The position numbers and the translations under genes were made by a program. Below are positions 26,836 to 38,871 of a stretch of DNA of 64,000 nt, piece by piece (position 1 is the first letter of the stretch; the number at the start of each line of letters is the position of its first letter). The stretch covers positions 20,422,603-20,486,602 of the forward strand of contig HG738137.1 in assembly GCA_000499405.2 (NCBI GenBank), given 5' to 3'. The notes under the pieces were generated by a model. That model did not search any database and had not been told where the DNA came from. It saw only the letters and a list, made by a program, of their open reading frames with translations. This DNA comes from Onchocerca volvulus (lineage: Eukaryota > Nematoda > Chromadorea > Rhabditida > Onchocercidae).

Positions 26836-29590
26836 ACCATTGTTTCAATCAGTTTCAACGATCTTTTAGAAAAGATTCAGAAATTGTGACTTATTTAACT
26901 TAATAGTGTATGAAATCAAAACAATATTTCAAATTAAGCGCTGCTGTGTCTGTTTCATAGATCTTTTAATTTATTATTCTTTTTCTTTTTTTTTTCTTTT
27001 TTTTTTTTTTTTTTTTTGCCCATTATTTTTTTGAAATCCTTTCCTCTTCTACTGCAAAATTCACTTTTTGTGTAACGAATTTTTCATGGTGGGAAATAAT
27101 TTTATTAAAGTTTAACAAGCTAGGAGGGAAGCAAAAAATATATTTTTTGTTATATTGTTGGATCATGTTCTCTCAAGAAATTTGCTAAATTTCAGTTGTT
27201 TGAAAATATGTTTCATAGTTAGCATTATAAAAGTAATAATTGTATGTTTTCCTATGTTTTGTTACATAAAATAATTTTGCTATACGGCCAGGAATAGTGT
27301 TGGTATGTACGTTCGATTCTCGGAAGTTTTTTTTAGATAGATTATGTCAATCCTATTCTTATGGTTGTTGCTCTGGAAATGAGTAATCATGAATTATCGA
27401 GTAATTAATTTGACATATAAATTGAGTACATCCACTTCTCTAAAATTTTATTGTGACATTTCATTTGAGCACTTATCCAGATTTATAACTCATTTATTTT
27501 GGATGGACATAAAAGCTAAATTTTTGAATAAAAGAACTGTCCCAATAGAAGTTATTGAGTGATACATTGTAGTTCGAGTAAAAATCCATATTTTCTGTGA
27601 TAAAAGCATGTCATAGTATTCTTGAACAAACATTCATTAATTGTTGGAAGCTATTAATTGCTTGACGAACTAAAGGAGCATCGAATGTGTAAACAATCTT
27701 TTCATGGGACAAAAAGAAGAATCGATTGTTGAAGTGGGAAGTTGTTGTTTTTCAATTTGACATTTCAAGTCGGAACTTATCAATTTGTGCATACATTCAT
27801 TTGCTCCTGATTGGGTAATCAATTTTCTTATTTTGGGAAATTTTAGATTATAATTTCTTCAATAAAAAATAATAAAGAAAAGTGTTCTAGTATAATTGCA
27901 ATTCCGATTTTGTCAAATATTGTTTTTAGCAAGTAAATTTTTAATATCCTTTGAGTCTATATATTAAATAATTTGAATGAATAAGGAATAAATGTTCAAA
28001 TAGTATGATTCAAAATGAGCTGTAAAGTTTGGAAGCAGTAATAAGAGATGAAGCTTTCAATTCAATATTTCAAAAGATTCAAATGTTAGAATGTTATGGG
28101 AATCCTTTGTCTTGCAGGAAATCGTATTACGCAGGAATTATGATCGTCTTCTCTAAAAAAATGAAATTTTGAAATGTCATCGCTTTTGTTATCATTGCTA
28201 CAACTCATCTACCTTCAAAAACTTTTCTCTTTACCATTCGATGGAACAAGGATGTCATCGACCATTTGTGGTACATACAACTGCTATGCTCATTTCATCA
28301 TAATTTAGGCTAATCGATTTCTTTTTTTTTTTGTTGCAGCCTAATTTTTGATATGCTTCAATTCAAAATATACAAGCTCCGAAGACCGGTTGATTGTTTG
28401 GAGAGTACATTTTTTCTTAAAATGTAACGCAAAATGAGTTCCTAAATTTAGATTACAAAAGAAAGGGAAGTGAAATTCATCAGGTGTGTGCATCATTCTG
28501 TGTCAAGCAAATGATTTCCGAAATAAATAAGAAAACTTTGCTTAATGTAAACAATTATTATTACGAAGTTCCAATCTCTTTCACTTCACTTGAGAAGTTG
28601 TTGATTAATTAAATATCAAATAAATCGAATCCGAATGATTTTATAACTAGCTTCATGGCTTTCTTATATCTGTCTCGTTTATGGAATATCTGAGAGATTC
28701 GTCACAGAAGCTGTGAATAGTAATTCTCAGAATAAACGAGTTCAGTATATGCTCCTTTTTTATTGAAATTGAATTCCAGAAATTCCAAATTGTATGTTCA
28801 TCAAATACTATATATATCCTTCTAAAATATATTCATAGTATTTACATAACTTCGAATGAGCATAATTGAATATGTAGGAAGTAATATTAAATGATCTAAA
28901 TATATATGCATTTATTGAGAGTAAGGATTTCATTTGATTATTAAAATTCAAAAATATGACAATCATCATTATGTATCCGTTCCCAAAAAAAATTCAAATC
29001 TTGTCTTAAATGCTTCTGTTTTATACGACTTACGTCTGGCATACGTCTGGCATCTGACGTGTTACGTGATTATATTTCATATATATTTCATTTGTAAGTG
29101 ATGATAACTTGAGAAAAAATCAAATATTCTTGTCAAACAAGAAAATAATTCCACCGGTAGAAATCTAATTCTATTTGTAACCGTTCTAGTCATGAAGAAA
29201 CAGAATTCCTTTATTTAAGCCTTATCTATGAGATTTTATTGGTAAGATTTACTATTATTGAACTATCCTTATTTCCGACTGATGGATTCGTGATAATCTA
29301 CGAAAAGACGCATAAAATTATTCGCATCTTTTTAAATATACTTATGAAATTTTCTGAAAAACATAGGATTAAGTTGAAACCTGGAAAATGCAGAATATTT
29401 GAAAAGCACATAAAAAGTGGCAAAAAATGCAAATGTTACACACATTGCACATACATTGTTTAAAAAAATATTCTCCCACAAGATTTAAATGATGCATGTT
29501 TTGTTTTAAAAATTTTTTTAATCAGAAATTTCCAGTTTGATAGAATGTGACACTTGCTGAGTTTTATATGTTTAAAATTTTTATTCTCAG
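26836..29590. other. Intergenic region between TSC1 and the metalloprotease
   Basis: About 2.75 kb of AT-rich sequence with a T-rich tract at 26984-27017. I see no exon I can defend. It was searched by eye for a matrixin prodomain (PRCG cysteine switch) and a signal peptide on the plus strand; neither was recognised. The 74-codon ORF at 29239-29463 is lysine- and cysteine-rich (GKKCKCYTHC) but has no family match. Confidence 0.5.
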
Positions 29591-30852
29591 AAAAAGCTGC
29601 ATATTATGGTCGCTTACAAGGCAAAATCATTCATTATCGCATTGCTCAATATTCACGTAAGGAATTACATCAAAATATGGATGAAGTAAAGTTTAAAGAA
29701 TATATCGACGCGGCATTGCGTAAAGCTGTCAAGGTATACTGCAACGACGAAGGAATATCTGTTTATAAATTGTTTTCTTCTTTGTTAATATCAGATAAAC
29801 AATGAAGCAAAATGAAACAAAATGAAAATTTAGTTCAACTCTAATAAAATAAATTTACAAAAAGAAAAAATATATTATCAAATAATGAATTTAAGGACTT
29901 GGAAATATCACAGTTGGATATTACGGTCATTTATAGTTGATCATTGCTCTCATTTAGTTATGGGAGGATGTAATTGATGTTAAATTTATCGAATTGCCGT
30001 ATACAAAAGCAAATATTGAGGTAATATTCGCAACATTTTATCACGGTGATAAATATCCATTTGATGGAGAAGGAAATGAATTAGCACATACCTTCTATCC
30101 CAGCAATTTCATACGGCATGGACAAATTCACATCGATGACAGCGAACCATGGTTTGTGTCCTTTGATCTGTCAACTTGGTATCTCACAAATTTTTTCTGT
30201 TTTCAATGTTTGTTATAATTTGTTTCTTTATACTTTTTTTTTATATAGGCATTTTATATATTTTTTGTTCTTAAGATATTGTTTATTATGATTTTTTTAT
30301 GTTTTATGAATTTGTTTTTTTTTTCTCGAGTTTTTGCTTCTTAGTTAAGTTTTCTGCTTATTTTTTCTCTTATTTGGTTGCCAAAAGTTCATGCTGAGAA
30401 AAAAATTCAAGCTGAAAATTGAATTCTGTGAGTTGCTTCTATTTTAATCTATGGTCTTTTTAGATCATAAGCTGGTAAATTTAAGAATTTATCCAGAAAG
30501 CTTTTTCTGCAATACAATCTCAATATTTTGATGATAATATGCTTTGTTAAATGTTCATACATTATAACATATTGGTGATTATGTATTATTCTCTTTGAGG
30601 GGTCCAAATGGTAGAAATTTGGATTGGGTCATGGCACATGAAATAGGTCATGCATTAGGCCTAGTGCATAGCGATGACGAGTCGCTGATGACATCGCATT
30701 ATCAAGGTTTCCAAAAGACAACGCCAAAATTGCATCCTTGCGATATTGCTGCGATACAGTCATTGTATGGTTCGTTTTACCATTTACTTCTCCTGAATCA
30801 GACAATAAAATCATATAAAAGCTGGATCGACCACGTGAAGCGTGGTCCGTAA
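29591..30852 (+). CDS. Matrixin (matrix metalloprotease) catalytic domain, N-terminus not found
   Basis: Zinc endopeptidase of the M10A family, normally secreted and acting on extracellular matrix. Three exons join in phase: 29591-29733 (IIHYRIAQYSRKEL, first strand and helix of the fold), 29958-30151 and 30600 onward. The second has LWEDVIDVKFIEL, then HGDKYPFDGEG, LAHTFYP and GQIHIDDSEPW, which carry the structural zinc and calcium ligands. The third has the catalytic helix HEIGHALGLVHSDDESLM, with three zinc histidines, the general-base glutamate and the Met-turn. It then continues CDIAAIQSLYG. The first exon starts in phase 1, so at least one upstream exon exists, but no prodomain cysteine switch was recognised. 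The last exon is either read through to a stop at 30850-30852 or spliced at 30768 to an unseen exon. No hemopexin domain was found. The specific subtype is not assigned. Confidence 0.85.
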
Positions 30853-31265
30853 AAATGTTAGCGTATATAAATAAAAATTTCCGCTCACTTACGTTTACCT
30901 TCGTAAAAGCTTAGTAAAAGTAAGTGGGCAGACATTTATAAAAAAAAAAGTTAAGTAAATCTATATAAAATATGCGCCTATTCGAATGCAGCGTTGTTTC
31001 GAAATTTCAAAACAATCGGTGAAGAATTTGCAAAACATTATTTCAAAAGCCACAACCACCATTTACATTTTTATTTATATGATTGATTAACTTCACTTTG
31101 TTTATCTGTTGACCGGAGCGTTTTGGCGGGAAACACATTTATTCTTATCGACTTTTACCCGTCCATAAGGATAAAGAATAGGTATATTTATATAGAAACA
31201 TGCGCCTATTCGAATGCAACGTTGTGTCAAAAGTCATAATAAACATTTACATTTTATTTATATAG
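30820..31265 (-). repeat. Dispersed repeat, two head-to-tail partial copies (reverse orientation)
   Basis: A copy at about 30957-31085 and a shorter one at about 31180-31265 read on the minus strand as TATATAAATAAAAATGTAAATG, then a CTTCACCGATTG block, then GCATTCGAATAGGCGCA. Between them is the companion block CCGCCAAAACGCTCCG (near 31120-31134). The same blocks occur in the opposite orientation at 61372-61750 and partly at 58080-58145. A 7-base-arm hairpin (GACCACG...CGTGGTC, 30829-30847) lies at the edge, just inside the metalloprotease reading frame. The TCTATATAAATAAAAATG end resembles some Helitron-type repeats, but I cannot prove class or ends. Confidence 0.75.
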
Positions 31266-32850
31266 ATAACGTTTAGGAATAATAAATTCAGAAAATGAAA
31301 CATTTAATTTTGATTCATTTTGTAAGAAATAAGTCTGTTTTATGTTTCTGTAGCAGAAGCTGAGATGTCAATAGAGAAATTGCAATTTAAAAAGTAGACG
31401 CTGAAGTCCATTGAAAGGGAGAAAGAGATAAAGAAATTAACTTTAGTCCGATTTTAGAGAACAGATCCAAATTCGAATTTAATTGCAAATATTTATGTCC
31501 ATGCTTGAATAGTTTGAATTTTCCAGGTAAAAAAAAAAATCACTGAAAGAAAATTCCAGTTCTATAAATAAATGATCGGTAAGTCTTTTCAATAAAATTG
31601 TTGTTTATAGCCTCCTAAACAATAATATAATGATTTTTAAAAGAACAAACTTATAAAGTTCATTTTCATTAATAATATGCTGAATTAGGTCTCTTCATGA
31701 TATCAACAACGATAATCAAATATTTATTCATTGATTTTGACGCAGTAAAGAAAGCCATTTAAACGCAGTTACTATTGACAGTAGAACAAGACTTGTTTCG
31801 AGCCTGATTGGCAGTACTTATTAGTTACTGATCTTTGAAAACTCCAAAAACTTGCTAATTTTATCAACTGCAAATTGGAAAGCGGAAGTTTCGTATTTCT
31901 GGTTTTTGAATTCCTCAGTCATGTCATTATTTTGTAAAATCATTGTTTCCATTTAATGAATAATTAGTGTTGTAATAATTGATGTTGTGAAAAATTGATG
32001 TTGTAATAATTGATGTTGTTCCTACAGTTCTGATTATTGATGAAGATTTCTAATAATATCTTTCTTTTTGTCAAAACTATAATGACATTTCTTAAACGGT
32101 TAGTGCGTTTTAGCTTTATTTTAAACACTGATGAAGTTATTTGAAGGAGCAATCTAAAGGATATATGCTACAAGCAAAATCCTTCATTTCTTTCCTAAAT
32201 TTCACCAGATAGCTCAGGTCAGAAACTGCTGTTATAGTTTAATGTTTTCGCTACTATTAATCAGTCAGCTATTCTTTTAAATATCATCTATCATTTTCCC
32301 GGTAACATTATTAAATTTGATAATATATATTAAGAATGTTTTGATATCCTATTTTTTTCTTTTCAATAACTCTGTAGATCTGATGATAATATATAAAATA
32401 TTGATCACAGAATATACGTGATTCCAAATCTTCAATCCATAAATTTGATGCATTTATTCAATTTAGCCAATACTGTCGGAAAAATCGAAATATTTCTTTG
32501 TATTATAGGTATTTATATATGCAAATTTCTTTGTATATACAAATTTTCGACCTTTACGCTATAATTAATATATTGTAAATTATGTGTTGCTACGATAACA
32601 TGGAGTAACAACTTCACTACAAAAAGAGTTCTCAGGGAATTTATTTACTGAGTCAGTCCCTTGCTCTGACCGATCAAAGTTTTCAATCCTTTGCATCGAT
32701 TATACAATGATATTTTTTAATTCATTGTGTAACATAGTTATGGCAAATAAAAATTATGTCAAAGAATCATTTATAAAAATAACAGAATCATTTATACGAA
32801 TTCCCCAGCAGTCTTTCATTTCACTTTCACGACAAAAATCAAGAATATTT
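31266..32850. other. Gene-free stretch after the metalloprotease
   Basis: About 1.6 kb of AT-rich sequence. A small tandem repeat of a TTGATGTTGTAATAA-like unit is seen three times at 31970-32021. No exon with a recognisable family, and no hemopexin repeats, were found on the plus strand. Confidence 0.5.
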
Positions 32851-33206
32851 CTACGTCGTCTTTCTTGTGAATAATATGAGCAGTTTGCACTTAACTTGAT
32901 TATAAAATCGAAATCGATGGTCATAGTGGAAACTTTTAATTTGTAGATTCAGTAGTTCAAACTGGATATCAAATTTCGTGATTAACATATCAGAACCAAA
33001 ATATTGTTGCAAGGAACCATAAAAGGTGAATATGCAAGAAGTAATTAAAGTGTGGTCAAAAGCGATCAGCAGAGATCCATCACTTTCTTTCAGAAAGTAT
33101 TTATTCTTGGTCAAGTCAAAAATACGTTTAACTATACTGAAACTTCTCAGTATTTCCTTATAAATATTTAACTGTTCCATATTATCTGGACTTTCTTTTA
33201 AAGCTC
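32851..33206 (-). CDS. Unassigned ORF beginning in a hairpin arm
   Basis: An open frame on the minus strand, read from LKESPDNMEQLNIYKEI at about 33200 down to a stop near 32851, roughly 115 codons. Its composition is mixed rather than low complexity (SLLIAFDHTL, GSLQQYFGSDML). I recognise no domain. It could be an exon of a gene lying downstream of RagC on the same strand, or a chance frame. Its first codons lie in the right-hand half of an inverted repeat whose other arm reads a near-identical peptide (LLKENPDNMEL) on the plus strand. Confidence 0.3.
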
Positions 33207-33284
33207 ATTTACGAATCGGCATAATATGCCGACTCTATTTTCGGTAAATGAGCTTTTAAAGGAAAATCCAGATAATATGGAACT
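33170..33284. repeat. Strong hairpin with a nested palindrome
   Basis: Arms 33170-33212 and 33244-33284 are nearly perfect reverse complements over about 41 bases, with a few mismatches. The loop is 31 bases and contains a second small palindrome, CGGCAT-AAT-ATGCCG at 33217-33231. It lies about 1 kb downstream of RagC. Confidence 0.85.
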
Positions 33285-33902
33285 ATTTATTTATTTATAG
33301 CCACTAAGAATCAGACCACTTCATTTTCATTTCTAATTTTATTTTTAGAAAACCACAGAATTAAAGTATTTCTGATATCAAATCCTTTATAGTGGAAGCC
33401 ATTTCCATTATGCAAATTATACTGTCGTTAACTGTCTAAATCACATAAGAAATTTCAGCAATCACTGTTTCAAAATCTCTTTTCAAGCCAAATCAAGATA
33501 TTTAAGGTCGATTTAGAAAGAATAGTTTCATTTTAAATGATTCAAATCCAGGCATAATCTTTCAAAAACTGGGCGTTATTATATTTTGTCATTGAAGTAA
33601 AATGAAAATTCTAACGGATTTCTTCTTTTATTCCAATTTTATACAGCTCTTTGAATTCCTGAAAAGTATATAAATGAATTATTTACATCAAATCAGTGCA
33701 TCCTTTCCCTGTCTAAATAATGTTTTATATATGATGAGAATGAATGTTTCTAAAAAAATTAATGAATTACATCAAATTAAATGGGCAGAAGAAATATTGC
33801 ACCTTCATCGATCAATAATGGATTCAAGAACATCTTCAAAAACTTAAATATTTTTAAAATAGACAAACGCGCAAAATATTATTCAAAAATATGACAGCAT
33901 CA

Positions 33903-34190
33903 TTAGATTATCGACTCGGAATTATTCATCTTAGGATTCAGTTTATTTCGAATTTGGAATACACGCTCAATAGCCTGCAAAACTTGAATATGTTGAATAA
34001 ATTCACCAGCAAAAAAATTGAAAAAATCATTAACTTCTATGATTCTGTTTTCAAAGTAATTCCCAATCAGAGACCGATATTTAAATTTAAGCGATGAACA
34101 TCCTTCCCAAATACAAAAGATCATGCCGAACATACATTCCACATATTCCCCATCCCAAGATATTCTATCAAGCTTGGTTTTGAATTTCAT
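33903..34190 (-). CDS. Unassigned 95-codon ORF just downstream of RagC
   Basis: Minus-strand frame starting MKFKTKLDRISWDG directly after a TAG at 34191-34193. Its content is protein-like (EYVECMFGMIFCIWEG, NDFFNFFAGEFIQHIQ). It starts about 28 bases after the read-through stop of RagC at 34218-34220. It may be a final RagC exon, the first exon of a separate, possibly operonic, downstream gene, or chance. It does not resemble the normal RagC C-terminus. A possible next exon on the same strand reads FLKMFLNPLLIDE near 33810-33846. Confidence 0.35.
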   Translation of the reverse strand: MKFKTKLDRISWDGEYVECMFGMIFCIWEGCSSLKFKYRSLIGNYFENRIIEVNDFFNFFAGEFIQHIQVLQAIERVFQIRNKLNPKMNNSESII

Positions 34191-34217
34191 CTAGACTTCA
34201 CTTTTTTGTAGTAAAAG

Positions 34218-37001
34218 TTAATCAAATTTGATTTTCAGAAAAAAATGCTCCAAAATAAAACTTACTTCTTTAAAACACTGAAAATTATAGTCAATGAGGC
34301 CTTGCTTTTCGAAATTCTCAGAGCGTATGATACAGACAAGAGCAAGGAACATATTGACCTGTAATTTCGTTTTTTATAGAATGATGAAAATGAGATAATG
34401 AGATACATGACAATACAGCTAAGGGAAAAAAGATCGAGCAGTCAAAATTTAAAATGCAAATTAAGTCGTTCTTTTTTTTTTTTTTCAGAATTTTGTAAAA
34501 ATTACATTTTATCATGATAAAGTTTTTCTAATATGAGCAAAGTGAAATGTGGATAATCAGAAATACCTGTCGTAAGAATAACACCTGATCAGTTCGCAGA
34601 TGAATAACCGCAGATGACTGAGAATCAAATACCGCGCACGACAAATCATTTGAACATCTGCAACAGCATTTTTCTTTTTAATACATAGAGATTACTGTTC
34701 CATTATAAAAATCTTATTTTCCTATTACAAAAAAAAAAGTGGAATGATATTTTCATTTCCATTTAATTAGGAACAAATTCTACTTTTAGTCATTCAATGA
34801 TAAATGCTCACCCATATATAGAAGATATATCAATGGTTACATCAATCATATCACAGCAAAGTTCGTATGTTGCCATATCAACCGGCGATGAGTCAGTTGC
34901 TATATATATTTTGCTTGCTACATCAAAAAGAAATGCTTTTTCAACATTTGATCCCTATAATATAATGTTTGCTCTGAATTTGCAATCTGTAAATTTATTT
35001 AGTAAAGTCATCATAACAATGCAATAATCGCGTACTTGCAGTTTTTCAGAATTTAGGTTTATTATGAAAAATTTTGGGATATATTTAGTATGAAGCATTA
35101 TTTAGAAACAAATGATTTCAATTCTTTAGGAAGGAATCTAGAATCAGCTTGTTCTAATGTTTTGCAATATAAAAATATACCAAAAATATACCAGTCCGTA
35201 AGAAAAGTTATTGAAAAAGTTTCAACAAATAAATAAAACTCTTCCTCGACAATATCTCATCGAGTAATTTGAAAAACAAAACAATCTTTCAAAAAAAATA
35301 AAAAATAAAAAAAAAATAAAAAACAAAAAAAAGATAAAAACGAATGCTTGCCTGATTAAAAATATCAAGTAGTCGCTCAAGAGTTGACAATTGCTTTATA
35401 AGCTTTTGTACAACTTTACTAAATGCCTCGAATATCGAATGGTCATAAATAGAAGTCAGATGGTACCTGTAATAAATGCAACGATTTGTACCAAACTACG
35501 ATACTGACAATCAAAAAAACTTCATAAGTTATCAATGCTACATGAGCAGATGAAAATGACTAGGTTAGCAAAAAATCCATGATCTAAAACATACGTCACA
35601 TGGATTTTATCGAGGCCATCATCTTGAAAATCATCTTGCACTCTTTGAAATATATCACGTTGTGCTTCTAATTTGATCTCCTCATTTAGACCATCTACTT
35701 TATGAATAAATACCTACAACTGGTATAATTAAAATCTGCACTGTAAAAATTGTCAAAACAGCAACTTTGATAGTTTTCAGAAATATACATTTAATATGCA
35801 TCTTATCACATCAGTGGATATATTCACTTATGTCAGAAATATGGAGATGATTAAAGTCAGTTGCTAAAAAAAATTAGAAAAAGCACTGGTTTATCCGAAA
35901 CATTCAAACATAAATGGAGATTTTGTCTTATAAAATGTGCATAAAGATGACATATAGATTTAGCATCCATTTTTGAGACATAACTTTATTCGTTTTTATT
36001 CAGTTTAACTTGATTAATTTCTATAAGTTCCATTTTCAAACATTATTTTTCTATCGAATGTATTATCCGTTCAATAAGTTAAAAACCACAAGATTTCCTT
36101 GAAATTTTTTGAAATTCTTAAACTGCCTAATGCTCAAGTAAATACATAGTAACCAATATGTTAAATGAGTAATTCAAATTATCTCAATCCCAATTGTATA
36201 TGATTGAAATCATAATCACTGATCAGCAAATTGAACTTTCTGGAAAACTAACTTACTTCAAATTTAATTTTATCGTTAATTTCGTATGCTTTTTTGAAAT
36301 ATTCAGCCATTTTCTTCAGTGCTTCAGAATAGTCATCCTGAAAATCCGTTTACACTTACAAACTAATGAAATGGAATCTCCTAACCAAATAAAATTGAAC
36401 TTCCTGAGCAATTTTTAATAAACTCCGTTTTATAATAGTTTAAGGAATTTTCTTCTAATAGTTAAAAGTAACAATATATTACAAACTTGAGCATCAATAA
36501 CAAAAAGCAGTGCACCGCAGCGGGCAAATGTATCATGAGGATTCATTGCATTATCAAAAGGACTCATTTGACCCGGAAACTCGATTGCTTCGAAATTAAT
36601 GAATGATCCTTTAACAGTTTCCATTGTTACGCGTGGTGTACTCTCAACAAATAATGTTTCATTCGGTGACATTTTGTTGAAAACAACTTTTCGTATCGAT
36701 GTTTTTCCGCTCCTAAAAATGTATGTGATGAAATAACAAAAATGATCCAACTGCATTTCTATATAATTTTATCTTCATATTTGTCTATGTCACAGATAAT
36801 TTTGGCTCATTATATCATTATATTAAAAGGATGATCCCACCCTACAATCTAAATCCTTCATTTTCCGGTAATAATTTTGACACGCAATGCAGGTACCTTT
36901 TCAGTCCCATTAATACAATTGTCGGTTTTTGTGACTCAGATATTTCATCGGAATCATCCGCCCAACCATACTCAAATTCACCGATATCATCGTTCCACAT
37001 C
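34218..37001 (-). CDS. RRAGC: Ras-related GTP-binding protein C/D (Gtr2 type)
   Basis: Partner of RagA/B. The Rag heterodimer recruits mTORC1 to the lysosome when amino acids are plentiful. Exons on the minus strand: 36897-37001 (start [12 protein letters not shown], ending IVLMGLKR); 36487-36712 (G1 [20 protein letters not shown], then G3 [12 protein letters not shown] and ALLFVIDAQ); about 36265-36340 ([14 protein letters not shown]); about 35597-35715 ([19 protein letters not shown]); about 35353-35467 ([19 protein letters not shown]); about 34810-34954 ([23 protein letters not shown]); about 34567-34665 ([17 protein letters not shown]); about 34262-34355 ([23 protein letters not shown]). 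G1 has GLKRSGKTS, the usual Rag form. The Roadblock-like C-terminal domain is complete up to the last helix; the extreme C-terminus (stop at 34218-34220 by read-through) is unsure. The intron after VVQ...LLDIFNQ uses a GC donor. Confidence 0.92.
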
Positions 37002-38871
37002 TTCCACCTCAAAGATCTTATCTCACATTATTCAAGTCTTCTTTGTATTCCTGAAATAAACAAAACGACTAAAAATGAACGTTTTTTTTTCTGCTTAGTT
37101 AACTCGACAGCTTATTCTCCGAATTTTAATGTTTCCAAAAATCTCAATTAGTCATAGTATTAGTGGTACAGTAAGATCATGCTAGCACCATCAATCCACA
37201 CTTCACACTATCTTCATAATCCAAGTTGATACCATCAATCTACGTTGACACTATCAGTACAAGATGATGCAACAAATTCAGTCGACTCAAAACGGTACCA
37301 GCAATTTAAGCTGGCGATTTATACCATCCATGATCCTCCAAAAAACCAACAACTTGCTTATTTGCCAAAGACAACTGTTCTGTTACCAGTTGGTATCCCT
37401 TTACAAAACAAGTAAGGGCTTTACTACTAGTGATATTGCACTCACAAGTTTTGCGTTATATAAATTGCAAATTCAAATAAGTCTCCAGTTAATTTTCTAC
37501 AAATCTTGGACTGTTGGGCATTCGAAGGTCTTTTCCGGATAGACCTTTTTCAGGTAGCTTGAAAGGAATTCTAGGCTCGTCCCTTTCATTTCTCTATAAA
37601 TTACATTTAACCTAACCTATGTCAGTTTAGTTTTATGGAGCTGCACAATTAATGATGAAGTAGTTAGTGGTGATAGCTGGCGGAGAAATGTTAAACAACT
37701 GTTCTTGTAAAATAGAATTGATTACATACCTAGGAAGGGAAGTGGATTGATCTTTAAGCGATGATCCTGTTACAAAACTTTTGCCGATAATTGAAAAGAT
37801 CTAAAAACTTGGAAATGTATCCTTTAATGATGCATCGTTACTTAAATGCATCAATCTATATAATAAATTCTCTTCGCTATGTCAAAAAATGAATTATATT
37901 CTGAATTTTAATTTCAAGCTATTCATTGTTTAGTGACATTTTATTGCACATGATTTAAATAAAAAAAAAAAAAAAAAAAGCAAATATAAAAAAAAAAAAA
38001 CTTGAAAAAGCAGAAATAAAGGAAAACCTTCAGTGACAATTTTAACGACCAAACATCGTATACTTCAGCTTTTTCACTCTTCTTTCGTTTTTCCTGTTTA
38101 AAAGCATATTAGGTATTAATCCTCCAACTCAACGGATTGCCCATGATGATCTATTCCCATTTTTTTTTTTTTTTTTCATTGACAACTCTTTCTAATTATC
38201 ATTTTATGAGACATAAGGATAAAATATAAATAAGCGAAAATTCCTGCAATCGTTTACTTCGAAAAAATTTAGAGCTTAGCTATTCTTTTTGCACGCCTTA
38301 TATAGTTAATCATGAACTGGTTTCGTAAAGAGCCACACAGAGTATTGAGAATGCAAAATGAGTTTATTACTTCAAGTCATAATATTTTTCATCTTGTATT
38401 AGTTGACTGCTGAACTAGTAAAATGTTTTCGATCCAGAAATCGAAAAAAAATCATTCATATTGATTGATGAACATTCGACTTAATAAATTAGTCAATCCC
38501 TCCGTTGAAAATTTATTTTGTATATAACGGGACATATCGTAAGAGATAATTATAAGCGCAAAAATATTCTGCTTTAAAAAGAAATATACTTTAATATACT
38601 ATAAGAAAAAGAAGGAAACAATTTTTCTATGTAAGAATAAAAATGCAACTGTATAATAAAGATTTACTGCATGAGAATGATATTAGATTTCTCTTATTTG
38701 TGGCTATTACAACGATTTTACTCAAAATGAAGTCCTGTCAATGATATTTCTCTGACCGAGTGATAAACAATAAAAAATATAAGCAGAGATGTTTGAACTG
38801 AATATATATGAGGTTTATTTGAACTAGAGCAAATTTTTTCAAAATTATCAGAATAATTAAAATTTGGTCCT
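37002..38871. other. Spacer between the RagC start and the CDK 3' end
   Basis: About 1.9 kb. It contains A-rich simple sequence at 37963-38000 and a T14 run at 38160-38175, plus a degenerate stretch at 37170-37300 where CATCAATC/CACTATC words recur. A 92-codon plus-strand ORF at 37264-37542 has no family resemblance and is not called. This stretch is upstream of RagC and downstream of the kinase; both are on the minus strand. Confidence 0.5.

Noticed and set aside
27290..27345. TTCGATTCTCGG, a possible tRNA T-loop
   Set aside because: No acceptor stem, D arm or anticodon arm could be folded around it.
30629..30814. 61-codon minus-strand ORF
   Set aside because: Antisense shadow of the metalloprotease active-site exon.
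33903..34190. HUS1-like start (MKFK) for the ORF downstream of RagC
   Set aside because: Only the first few residues resemble HUS1; the rest shows no PCNA-like pattern.
34797..35027. 76-codon plus-strand ORF ([14 protein letters not shown])
   Set aside because: It is the antisense of the RagC exon [23 protein letters not shown]; the minus strand carries the family match.
36831..37151. 106-codon plus-strand ORF
   Set aside because: Antisense to RagC exon 1 and its upstream flank; serine/asparagine-rich with no family features.
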